Positions 17,210 to 24,557 of a DNA stretch of 64,000 bases are shown here, one piece after another. The notes beneath the pieces were generated by a model, which worked only from the letters and a program-made list of their open reading frames with translations, did no database searches and was not told the DNA's origin. The DNA is from Finegoldia magna. Lineage in GTDB: Bacteria; Bacillota; Clostridia; Tissierellales; Peptoniphilaceae. Each line of letters begins with the position of its first letter. Positions within the stretch are counted from its first letter, which is position 1. Both the position numbers and the translations under genes were made by a program. The stretch spans positions 34,769 to 98,768 of the forward strand of contig NZ_QGTH01000007.1 of NCBI RefSeq assembly GCF_003182075.1, in the 5' to 3' direction.

Positions 17210-18148
17210 TTATATTTCCCCCTTTCTAGCTGCTACATAATGAGAATCTTTGTATTTTGTCAAATCGTACACCGATCCATTTTCATCGTAGTAGACATTT
17301 TTTTGTTCATCAAACTTCTTTTCAATAGCTTGTCTAGCATCTCTAAGCTCTTTTCTTCTATTTGGTTCGATTTGAGGAATCGCTGCGATAAGTCTTTTTG
17401 TGTAAATATGTTGAGGATCAGAGTATAACTCATCACGATTACCAGTTTCCACAAATTTGCCGTTATGCATAATATAAATGTAATCACACATGTGTCTTAC
17501 AACCCCCAAATCGTGAGAGATGAAAATGTAGCTTAGATTAAACTCTTGTTGAATCAACTTCATGTAGTTTAATACTTGCGCTTGAACTGATAAGTCAAGT
17601 GCACTAACTGGTTCGTCTGCAACTATCAATCTTGGGTTACATGCAACAGCTCTTGCAACACCAATTCTTTGTCTTTGACCACCTGAGAATTCAAATGGAT
17701 ATTTGTAAATTGCACTTTCGTTAAGTCCAACTATGTCTAATAATTTAAACACCTTTTCTTTTTCTTCTTTAGGTGTAAGTTTTTCAAAATTTCTGATTGG
17801 TTCAGCGATTATATCCAAAATTCTTTTTTTAGGATCAAGCGAACTCATTGAGTCTTGGAAAATCATTTGAACATCTTGATTGTAGTTAATCTTTTTTCTG
17901 TAAGATCTACTTGTAACATCTTTTCCTTCATACAAAATGTGTCCATCTGTAATCTTTTCGAGTCCTACTATAGCTTTTCCGATAGTTGACTTCCCAGAAC
18001 CTGACTCTCCAATCAATCCATAAGTTTTTCCTTGTTCAATATCCATATCAACTCCATCAACAGCTTTGATATAGTCTTGAATTGTATTAAAAAATCCACC
18101 ACGAATTGGATAATGAACTTTCAAATTTTTAACTTCTAAAAATCCCAT
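17210..18148 (-). CDS. oppF: Oligopeptide ABC transporter ATPase OppF
   Basis: ATP-binding subunit of 312 residues. Walker A GESGSGKSTIGKAI (about 51), the Q-loop region MIFQDSMSSLDPKKRI, signature FSGGQRQRIGVARAVA, Walker B LIVADEPVSALD, and the switch His in ISHDLGVVRHM. The C-terminal extension (oligo_HPY type) ends IYTKRLIAAIPQIEP plus about 45 residues. It works with OppD as a heterodimer. Confidence 0.93.
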   Translation of the reverse strand: MGFLEVKNLKVHYPIRGGFFNTIQDYIKAVDGVDMDIEQGKTYGLIGESGSGKSTIGKAIVGLEKITDGHILYEGKDVTSRSYRKKINYNQDVQMIFQDSMSSLDPKKRILDIIAEPIRNFEKLTPKEEKEKVFKLLDIVGLNESAIYKYPFEFSGGQRQRIGVARAVACNPRLIVADEPVSALDLSVQAQVLNYMKLIQQEFNLSYIFISHDLGVVRHMCDYIYIMHNGKFVETGNRDELYSDPQHIYTKRLIAAIPQIEPNRRKELRDARQAIEKKFDEQKNVYYDENGSVYDLTKYKDSHYVAARKGEI

Positions 18149-18157
18149 ATTTTCCTC

Positions 18158-19153
18158 CTATTCGTCTTTAAAATGGAAGTTCTTCCAGCATGTACAACGA
18201 ACTAAGTGTCCATTGCCAACATCATGTAATACTGGGTTTTCTTCATGTTCTGAATCTTCTATCCAAGGAATACGAGGTGCAAATCTGCATCCTTTTCTTG
18301 GTAAATCTTTTAATGAAGGAACCATACCTTCTATTACGTGTAACTGATCAGATTCATTATCTGCTTGCGGAATGGAATTTAATAAGCTTCTAGTATATGG
18401 ATGAAGTGGGTTATTGAACAACTCATCCACAGGTGCAATCTCAACGATCTGACCTGCATACATTACGCAAACTCTATCAGCGGTCTGTGCTACAACTCCT
18501 AAATCATGGGTTATCAATATAATTCCTGAATTCATTTGATTTTGTAATTCTTTTATTAAATCTAGAATTTGTGCTTGAATTGTAACATCAAGTGCAGTAG
18601 TTGGCTCATCAGCTATCAAAACATGAGGCTTACAACTCAAAGCAATCGCAATAATTACTCTTTGTCTCATACCTCCTGATAATTGATGAGGAAATTGTCT
18701 TGCTATAACTTCAGCATTTTCAATCCCTACTTTTTTTAGAAGATCAACAGCTTTTGCTTGACGTTGTTTCTTGTCCAAATCAGTGTGATACAACAAAGCT
18801 TCTTCAATTTGTTCGCCAATTCTCATTAATGGGTTAAGTGATGCCAATGGATCTTGGAATATCATACCAATTTCTCCACCTCTCAACTCATTGAATTGAG
18901 CTTCTGTATAATTCAAAATATTTTCGCCGTTATATATAACTTCACCGCTAATTTGAGTGTAGTTCATATTATGTAAACCCATAATTGTAGTAGCAAGTGT
19001 AGATTTGCCACAACCAGATTCGCCAACCATAGCTAATACTTCATTTTCATACAATTCAAATGAAACATCGTCTACGGCGTCATAATAATCGTCTTTTATT
19101 CTAAAAGCTGTATGCATATTATTAACTTCCAATATTTTCTTATTAGCAGACAT
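18158..19153 (-). CDS. oppD: Oligopeptide ABC transporter ATPase OppD
   Basis: ATP-binding subunit of 331 residues: Walker A GESGCGKSTLATTI, signature LSGGMRQRVIIAIALS, Walker B VLIADEPTTALD, switch ITHDLGVVAQ. The C-terminal tail contains the OppD/DppD Cys cluster (CRFAPRIP ... VRCTCWKNF), which in relatives can bind an iron-sulfur cluster. It is the first gene of oppDFBCA, behind a consensus promoter with a leader of about 60 nt. Confidence 0.93.
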   Translation of the reverse strand: MSANKKILEVNNMHTAFRIKDDYYDAVDDVSFELYENEVLAMVGESGCGKSTLATTIMGLHNMNYTQISGEVIYNGENILNYTEAQFNELRGGEIGMIFQDPLASLNPLMRIGEQIEEALLYHTDLDKKQRQAKAVDLLKKVGIENAEVIARQFPHQLSGGMRQRVIIAIALSCKPHVLIADEPTTALDVTIQAQILDLIKELQNQMNSGIILITHDLGVVAQTADRVCVMYAGQIVEIAPVDELFNNPLHPYTRSLLNSIPQADNESDQLHVIEGMVPSLKDLPRKGCRFAPRIPWIEDSEHEENPVLHDVGNGHLVRCTCWKNFHFKDE

Positions 19154-19218
19154 CTTATTCTCCTTTCAGTTTATTTTTTGTATGATTTATGTATGAATAA
19201 TAAATAATACTTTATCTC

Positions 19219-19247
19219 ATTATAGTGACATAAAATGCATTTGTCAA
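19219..19247 (-). promoter_or_regulatory. Consensus sigma-A promoter of the opp operon
   Basis: Leftward TTGACA (19242-19247), 17-bp spacer, TATAAT (19219-19224): a perfect match to consensus on both boxes and spacing. It lies about 65 bp upstream of the oppD start and suggests strong expression. Confidence 0.85.
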
Positions 19248-19473
19248 TTATTATTTATTTTTTAATTTAAAATTTCAGTATAAAATACAGTTTTTTCATG
19301 CTTTTTCGAATTAAATTACACTTTTTAGCTACAAAAATAAAATTTATGATTTTCTTTTCCCGTTATAGTTCCGCCATTTAGAGTTGATTATGAAAATAAA
19401 ATTAGATTATTTTTATTCATTTTTAAAATTTGTCCTGCCAATAAAATAAATTGTGTTTTTGCATAAAAATGAC
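19248..19473. other. AT-rich gap upstream of the opp promoter
   Basis: About 225 bp of AT-rich sequence with stop codons in all frames. I see no gene, clear repeat or riboswitch fold here. It separates the opp promoter from the candidate small-RNA promoter. Confidence 0.6.
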
Positions 19474-19517
19474 TTGACACAATCTCTTTATTATGATAAA
19501 GTAATGATAATCATGAG
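19474..19517 (+). promoter_or_regulatory. Candidate rightward promoter with Fur-like box
   Basis: TTGACA (19474-19479), 17 bp, then TAAAGT (19497-19502), a weak -10. Overlapping and following it, GTAATGATAATCATGAG (19501-19517) matches most of the classical Fur consensus core ATAATGATAATCATTAT. No protein gene in the correct orientation follows. Confidence 0.4.
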
Positions 19518-19697
19518 CCTATTTACAAATTTATTAATTTTTAAAAAATGTAACAAAAAGCTTGCATTCGTTATATTGAAATGGTAAAATATATTTAATT
19601 ATTGAAAACTTTTTCATTTTCAATTAAATCTCCATTTCTTAATTTATTACAACATAAAAAAACAAGGTATGAATTAAATTCAACACCTTGTTTTTTT
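19509..19697 (+). ncRNA. Possible small RNA (candidate only)
   Basis: If the promoter at 19474 is used, transcription would start near 19509 and meet a strong hairpin with a T run ending at 19697, giving an RNA of about 190 nt. The only reading frame inside (from 19602) has no clear RBS and overlaps the 3' end of the opposite kinase gene. There is no evidence beyond the promoter, the Fur-like box and the terminator. Confidence 0.25.
19656..19697. terminator. Bidirectional terminator after the PfkB kinase gene
   Basis: Arms AAAAAACAAGGT and ACCTTGTTTTTT around a 16-base loop. It serves the leftward kinase gene (stop at 19701) and could end a rightward transcript from 19.5 kb. Confidence 0.75.
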
Positions 19698-19700
19698 ATT

Positions 19701-20615
19701 TTAGTTTATTTTTATTATATTAATATCATTAAAGCAATCATCTATTTGGAATTTTTTCGGCAAATCCTTGGTCTTCAACGAAGTTAGTGCACAGGCATTC
19801 GCCATTTCAAAAGACTTTTCATAATCTGAAGTTCTGATAAATGTCGCGATAAATCCCGCGATTATTGAGTCAATAACAAAATCTCTTTTTTGGTTTAGCA
19901 TCTGTTCTATGTCAAAAGCATATATTGAATTCTTTTGGAACAAATATACTTTATTATCTACAAAGGGCACTATTACAAATTTAGAATTCAAACCAGATAT
20001 TTCATTTTTCCATTTAAGCAAATCTGATTCTGAATTTATTTTTGTTTTAAATAGATGCTCCAAGCATTTTACACTTATTTTTTCAAGTAATGATCCCTCG
20101 TTAGCAAATCTCTCCAAATAATACTCATCTATATCAAGTACGAAGTGTGCTTTGTTGGCTTTGCAAATTGCAATCATTCTTTCGATTACAGTTTCTGTTA
20201 TATTTTTCGGAAAAGCTGTGGACAAAAACACAGTATCTCCTTCTTTAACTCTTGATAGATAGTATAACAATTCCTGTAGTTCTTGATGAGAAATGCTAGG
20301 TCCTTTTGATTCGATTACGGTTTTCGAAGAGCCTGTGATTTTGATATTAATTCTAGTATTATCATCAATTCTTATGAACTCAGATTTGATATCTTCTCTT
20401 CTTAGCCAATCTTCTACAAATTCTCCAGTAAAACCTCCTGCAAATCCAGTTGCAACAGTCGGAAGTCCAAGTTGTTTTAAAACTCTCGAAACATTGATTC
20501 CTTTTCCAGCTGGAAGCATCAAATCAAAATCCGATATATTGTTCTTGTCAAATTCAAAATCCGAAACTTCACTTACAAATTCAAGTGCTGGATTCATAGT
20601 AACTGTGTAAATCAT
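19701..20615 (-). CDS. PfkB-family sugar kinase, 1-phosphofructokinase-like, with altered anion hole
   Basis: The N-terminal half is typical of FruK/LacC kinases: MIYTVTMNPALEFV, LPAGKGINVSRVLKQLGLPTVATGFAGGFTGEFVEDWL. In active family members the C-terminal motif is GAGDS(M/T)VAGF; here it reads FVIDSIIAGF, so the Asp base and Ser are kept but the GAG that forms the phosphate anion hole is missing. The ATP-side region is also weakly conserved. No fru regulator or PTS genes are adjacent. It may be a slow or re-purposed kinase. Confidence 0.72.
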   Translation of the reverse strand: MIYTVTMNPALEFVSEVSDFEFDKNNISDFDLMLPAGKGINVSRVLKQLGLPTVATGFAGGFTGEFVEDWLRREDIKSEFIRIDDNTRINIKITGSSKTVIESKGPSISHQELQELLYYLSRVKEGDTVFLSTAFPKNITETVIERMIAICKANKAHFVLDIDEYYLERFANEGSLLEKISVKCLEHLFKTKINSESDLLKWKNEISGLNSKFVIVPFVDNKVYLFQKNSIYAFDIEQMLNQKRDFVIDSIIAGFIATFIRTSDYEKSFEMANACALTSLKTKDLPKKFQIDDCFNDINIIKIN

Positions 20616-20623
20616 TTAATCAC

Positions 20624-21802
20624 CTACATTAATCCCGGAGCAAGTCCAAAAAATATTTTTTGAAGAAGTGTCATAACGACCATAAACACAACAAGTCTTG
20701 TTATCACAATTCCAGCTGCATTAAGTCCGTAAACTTTCCACAAATTTTTGTAATCAAATCTATCTACTAAAATAATCGTTGCAAATAATATCAATATTAC
20801 TAATGAAATTAGATATATAAAAGCGTGTGCACCCAAAAATGTAAACGTGAAAACTGACGAACTAAAACCGACAAGTCCTCCTGCGGTTAACACTCCAAAT
20901 AAGCTAAATATGAGAGATTCTATAACCGAAAGTAAAACTGAGATATTGTTTCTCAACTCCTTATCAATTGGTTGATATAATTTCGTTCCTGCTAGTTTAA
21001 GTCCCAGACTATAGGATAAAAGTTTTTGGAAAATATCCAAAACCAACACTGAAACCATAACTACGATTGCCTTTGATTTTTGAGTAAATGTCCAGTGATT
21101 TGTAGAATTCATGTAAAAGAATAAAAGCGGCAACGCAGATAACACTACAACCGCAAGTCTCATTGAGAACCTGTAAGGTTGTGTGCCTCCCATCATTTTC
21201 TTCAATATTTTAATAAAGAACAAATTGATTTTGTCAAAAACTTGTTTACTTTTAACCTCAAAAGTATCCATAAATTGGTCATCATCTTCATCTTCGTCTT
21301 CAAACTTATGAATAGTAAACTCATTTGCCGAAGTGAATCTTATCGACTCATCTCTTTTAATTTTTTCTTGTTTTTCGTCATAACCTTTGGTAATAAAAAT
21401 CGTGTTTTCGTAATTTTCTTCAGGTTCTTTTTCATCTTCGTGGTTTATTTTCTTCTCAACTTCCTTGTCGGGATTGAACTTTCCATATTGAGATTTGTTT
21501 TTGTTAATCACTTGAAAAATATCTTCAATCCTTTTAGGCTTGTGTTCCGTTTTATTTTTATTTATGATATCTTCAGTCTTTTGTTCTTCAGCTGATTTTT
21601 CACGATTTTTTATATTAAAAATATTCATCACATCGTCAGAATATGAATAATCCTTATCTGTAGATGCGTGATTATTTTCTGGTTGTTCTTTTATATCCTT
21701 TTGTTCATTCAAACTTTCACGGTATTCTTTCAAATTAAACCCACAATTGTGACAAAAATTCACCGTATCTAACACTTTTTCATTGCAATTAGGACAACGC
21801 AT
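20624..21802 (-). CDS. Zinc-ribbon membrane protein
   Basis: Residues 1-25 form a zinc ribbon, CPNCNEKV ... FCHNCGF (two CxxC pairs). A long acidic, low-complexity linker follows (about 30-190). The C-terminal 190 residues hold about five membrane segments (VVLSALPLLFFYM, VMVSVLVLDIF, the Gly-rich FGVLTAGGLVGF, and others) of a Yip1-like appearance. Relatives are common in low-GC Gram-positives and have no known role. It is separated by 8 bp from the kinase gene and may be co-transcribed with it. Confidence 0.6.
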   Translation of the reverse strand: MRCPNCNEKVLDTVNFCHNCGFNLKEYRESLNEQKDIKEQPENNHASTDKDYSYSDDVMNIFNIKNREKSAEEQKTEDIINKNKTEHKPKRIEDIFQVINKNKSQYGKFNPDKEVEKKINHEDEKEPEENYENTIFITKGYDEKQEKIKRDESIRFTSANEFTIHKFEDEDEDDDQFMDTFEVKSKQVFDKINLFFIKILKKMMGGTQPYRFSMRLAVVVLSALPLLFFYMNSTNHWTFTQKSKAIVVMVSVLVLDIFQKLLSYSLGLKLAGTKLYQPIDKELRNNISVLLSVIESLIFSLFGVLTAGGLVGFSSSVFTFTFLGAHAFIYLISLVILILFATIILVDRFDYKNLWKVYGLNAAGIVITRLVVFMVVMTLLQKIFFGLAPGLM

Positions 21803-21882
21803 TTACTCACCTCCGTAACCGTATTATATCACAATACATTATACTCAATTATAACTTTGCCAAATCTTAATATTTGGGCAAT

Positions 21883-21910
21883 AAAAAACTGGGTTAATTA
21901 TCCCCAGTTT
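21883..21910 (-). terminator. Terminator of the glgP-folA unit
   Basis: Leftward hairpin AAACTGGGG / CCCAGTTTTTT around ATAATTAA, followed by a T run. It lies about 195 bp beyond the folA stop, with repeat copy B in between, so the repeat would be transcribed as the 3' end of this unit. Confidence 0.65.
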
Positions 21911-21930
21911 ATTTCAAAAGAGTAACACAT

Positions 21931-22087
21931 CTTCATGCTAAGAATATCATACGAAAAAAATTGCTTTGATTTCAAATCGAAAAAATCCGTCCAAAATCGT
22001 ACCGCGTAAGCGAAGCGTGCTTACGATTTTAGGATTTTAAGATTCAGAAATCAACAATTTTTGTAGTCTAGATATTCGTGCATGAAG
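21931..22087. repeat. Dispersed structured repeat, copy B
   Basis: About 157 bp. The outer stem is CTTCATG / CATGAAG (21931-21937 and 22081-22087), followed inward by CTAAGAATATCATACG and GTAGTCTAGATATTCGTG. The inner stem is AAAATCGTA / TACGATTTT (21993-22001 and 22022-22030) with a further CGTAAGC/GCTTACG pairing. Nearly identical to copy C over the inner part. It occupies the gap between folA and the zinc-ribbon gene; the rest of this 302-bp gap holds the terminator at 21883 and the upstream region of the zinc-ribbon gene. Confidence 0.8.
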
Positions 22088-22104
22088 TTTGTTTGCTTTA
22101 TTTT

Positions 22105-22593
22105 CTATTTTCTTTTAAATACCATATATCTATAATTCAAATCTTCGTAAGTTTTGATGTCTGACTCTTCCGCTACATAATAATCTTGGTCTTCAAATAA
22201 GTTTCTGATTTTTGCATCATATTCAAATTCTGCGTCAACATAAGTGATTACGAATTCATCAACTAAATGTATCAATGATTCAATCGTGTTTGCTCCACCT
22301 ATCAAATACTCTGTCATTTTGTGGTCTGGGTTGATTTCTTTGAGAGTGCGTAGCAATTCTTCTTCGTTTTTTACGCAAAGCATACCATCTAAGTCCTTAC
22401 TTGTAATTATTATGTTGGTTCTATTTGGTAGAGGTTTTGAATCCGGCAAAGATTCCAATGTTTTTCTTCCCATTATAACGATATTTCCAGTTGTTAATTC
22501 CTTAAATCTTTGCATATCTTCAGGAATTGAAAAAAGCATATCTCCATCTTTTCCTATCGCAAAATTTCTATCTACTGCTAATATAACTTTCAT
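22105..22593 (-). CDS. folA: Dihydrofolate reductase
   Basis: Reduces dihydrofolate to tetrahydrofolate with NADPH. The protein of 162 residues shows MKVILAVDRNFAIGKDGDMLFSIPEDMQRFKELTTGN (substrate site, catalytic acidic residue in the SIPEDMQ helix), IVMGRKTLESLP (cofactor) and YLIGGANTIESLI (GG bend). The proper start is the ATG at 22593, which overlaps the stop of the preceding gene (TAATG) and has GGAG upstream. It closes a five-gene unit that starts with glycogen phosphorylase. Tetrahydrofolate is the usual methyl acceptor for corrinoid systems such as the one at the right end of the window. Confidence 0.92.
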   Translation of the reverse strand: MKVILAVDRNFAIGKDGDMLFSIPEDMQRFKELTTGNIVIMGRKTLESLPDSKPLPNRTNIIITSKDLDGMLCVKNEEELLRTLKEINPDHKMTEYLIGGANTIESLIHLVDEFVITYVDAEFEYDAKIRNLFEDQDYYVAEESDIKTYEDLNYRYMVFKRK

Positions 22594-23147
22594 TAACAAA
22601 AATCTCCCTTCCTTATATTACTTACAATTTCGTTCAATTTTTCCATTGCATGATCATCTGTCCAATCAAAATCATCCTCGCAGATTCTTATTACGAGTAT
22701 ACCCATTTCCTCACAGCAAATATCAAGCATAGTGCTATAGATTGCATTTTGCAAATCAGACGACGAATTGGAAAGGATGCTATCGCATTTGTTTATCCAT
22801 TTTTCAATACAAAAACCATAGTTTTTATCTCGTGGATAATTCTCAAGTGCAATCTTTCTTTCTTTTGTAAATTTCCTGTTAGCATCATACATAAAACAAA
22901 GCTTATTTTCCTCATTATAAGCCATTATGTTGATATCATTGACATATCTTATCAAATCATCTCTGGTTATTTTGTCGTCCAGTTCATTCAAAACTTCTTT
23001 CAAATTTTGGTTGTCTATGTTTGGTTTCAATTCAGAAAAATTTTTGCTAAATTCAATATCTCCACTAAAATACACTCGCAGTATTTTTTTAATAGCATCA
23101 ATTTGTTCTTTTTCATAATCAGATGCCAAAAAAGTACTGTTTTCCAT
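22593..23147 (-). CDS. Protein of unknown function
   Basis: A soluble, acidic protein of 184 residues without signal peptide, membrane segment or motif that I recognise. It is predicted mostly helical; two adjacent cysteines occur in MLDICCEEMGILV and a terminal Cys ends the protein (KGDFC). It lies 15 bp after corA and overlaps folA by one base, so it is expressed with them. Confidence 0.6.
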   Translation of the reverse strand: MENSTFLASDYEKEQIDAIKKILRVYFSGDIEFSKNFSELKPNIDNQNLKEVLNELDDKITRDDLIRYVNDINIMAYNEENKLCFMYDANRKFTKERKIALENYPRDKNYGFCIEKWINKCDSILSNSSSDLQNAIYSTMLDICCEEMGILVIRICEDDFDWTDDHAMEKLNEIVSNIRKGDFC

Positions 23148-23162
23148 AAAATCTCCTTTATA

Positions 23163-24212
23163 TTACATCCATTTTTTCTTTTTAAAATAATAAATCATAA
23201 CACTAGTAATCACAACAGCCGTAACCCAGAACAAAATATATCCGTATTTTCCTTGAAGTTCCGGCATATATTTAAAGTTCATTCCATAGACTCCTGTTAA
23301 GAATGTCAAAGGCAAAAATATCGTCGACCACACAGTCAATACCATCATTACTTCGTTAGTTCTGTTGGAGATATTAGTGTCAAAAGCATCTATCATGGAG
23401 TTAATCATATCGCGATACACTTCTATGAATTCAAGCATTTGGATTATGTGATCGTACAAATCTCTCATGTAAATAGATATGTTGTGACTTACCAAATTTA
23501 CTCTGAACTTCGAAATTTCATTGATAACTGAACGCAAAGGCCACAAAGTCTTCCTCAAAAATATTAGGTTTTTCTTCATAGTGTAAAGTTCTCTGAGAAT
23601 ATCGTCATCATGATTAGTCATCATAACGTCTTCCAAATCATCTATGTATTCTCCCAAAATATCAAAAATTTGATAGTAGTTGTCGATAAATGCATCCATT
23701 AACAAAAGCAATAGTCCATCTGTAGTTTTCGGTCTAAAAACAGGAATTTTTTCTAACTTGTCCAAAACTCTGTCAAATGATGTGGTTTTGTTTTGCTCTA
23801 CAGTTACTAACAAATTTTCTTTCAAAACAAAAGAAACTTGGTTAAACGACAATTCTTTTACACTGTTGAACATATCATAATCCACAGTATCTGTTACCAC
23901 GAACAAATAATCATCATAAGCTTCTAGTTTCGTCCTTTGTTCCACATCCAACATGTCTTCTATTATAAGAGGGTGGATTTTGAATTTTTCTTTCATTTTT
24001 ATGAAATTATCTGTATCTGATAATCCTGTGATATATATCCAATTTATCCTGTCATTTCTCAATTCGATATCATCGATGTCTGTGGTTTGATGTTTGTCGA
24101 AATGATGTTCATCAAAAGTACAAAAAGTAATTTTGGTGTTTTCAAGATCGTTCTCAAGCCTAAGAGTATCTAATATTTCGTTGATTCTATCCTCAAATAA
24201 TAAATTAGCCAA
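23163..24212 (-). CDS. corA: CorA-family magnesium/cobalt transporter
   Basis: A long acidic cytoplasmic domain (about 1-285) precedes two C-terminal membrane segments. The hallmark GMN filter motif is present in LTGVYGMNFKYMPEL (near residue 310), and the protein ends in a basic KKKKWM tail as in other CorA channels. It forms pentamers that admit Mg2+, and in some species Co2+ or Ni2+. Start is TTG with GGAG 8 bp upstream. It is the third gene of the glgP-folA unit. Confidence 0.92.
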   Translation of the reverse strand: MANLLFEDRINEILDTLRLENDLENTKITFCTFDEHHFDKHQTTDIDDIELRNDRINWIYITGLSDTDNFIKMKEKFKIHPLIIEDMLDVEQRTKLEAYDDYLFVVTDTVDYDMFNSVKELSFNQVSFVLKENLLVTVEQNKTTSFDRVLDKLEKIPVFRPKTTDGLLLLLMDAFIDNYYQIFDILGEYIDDLEDVMMTNHDDDILRELYTMKKNLIFLRKTLWPLRSVINEISKFRVNLVSHNISIYMRDLYDHIIQMLEFIEVYRDMINSMIDAFDTNISNRTNEVMMVLTVWSTIFLPLTFLTGVYGMNFKYMPELQGKYGYILFWVTAVVITSVMIYYFKKKKWM

Positions 24213-24224
24213 TACTATCTCCTC

Positions 24225-24557
24225 TTATTCATCCAATAATTTGTTCGCGTAATTTCTGTATGTCGATTTTGAGTTATCCCCTACAAGTCTGTCGATGATT
24301 TTGCCATCTTTTATAAATAAAGTCGTAGGTAGAGGCAACGCATCGTAATGCGTAATTATCTCGTCCTTGTCAATTTCTCTAACTTTTTTAGCTAAATATT
24401 CGTAAAATTCTATTTCTCCTTGAAATGATTTTTCGATATCTTCCAAATCATTTTTCGCCGGAATACATGGACAAATCCCGTCGGCGTAGAAAAATAAAAT
24501 CTTGTTTCCTTTGTTAAATATCTTAGAGTTAATATCACTCTTTTTAAATTTTTTCAT
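24225..24557 (-). CDS. Thioredoxin-fold protein with a CxC active site
   Basis: A 110-residue cytoplasmic protein with thioredoxin-like order: strand ILFFYADG, the active-site turn GICPCIPAK at Cys29 and Cys31, and the cis-Pro loop LPLPTTLFIKDGK. The usual WCGPC is replaced by C-P-C, with one residue between cysteines instead of two. Such CxC sites are strained and tend to favour disulfide exchange or isomerisation over reduction. It overlaps the 3' end of glgP by 14 bp and is 12 bp before corA. Confidence 0.7.
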   Translation of the reverse strand: MKKFKKSDINSKIFNKGNKILFFYADGICPCIPAKNDLEDIEKSFQGEIEFYEYLAKKVREIDKDEIITHYDALPLPTTLFIKDGKIIDRLVGDNSKSTYRNYANKLLDE

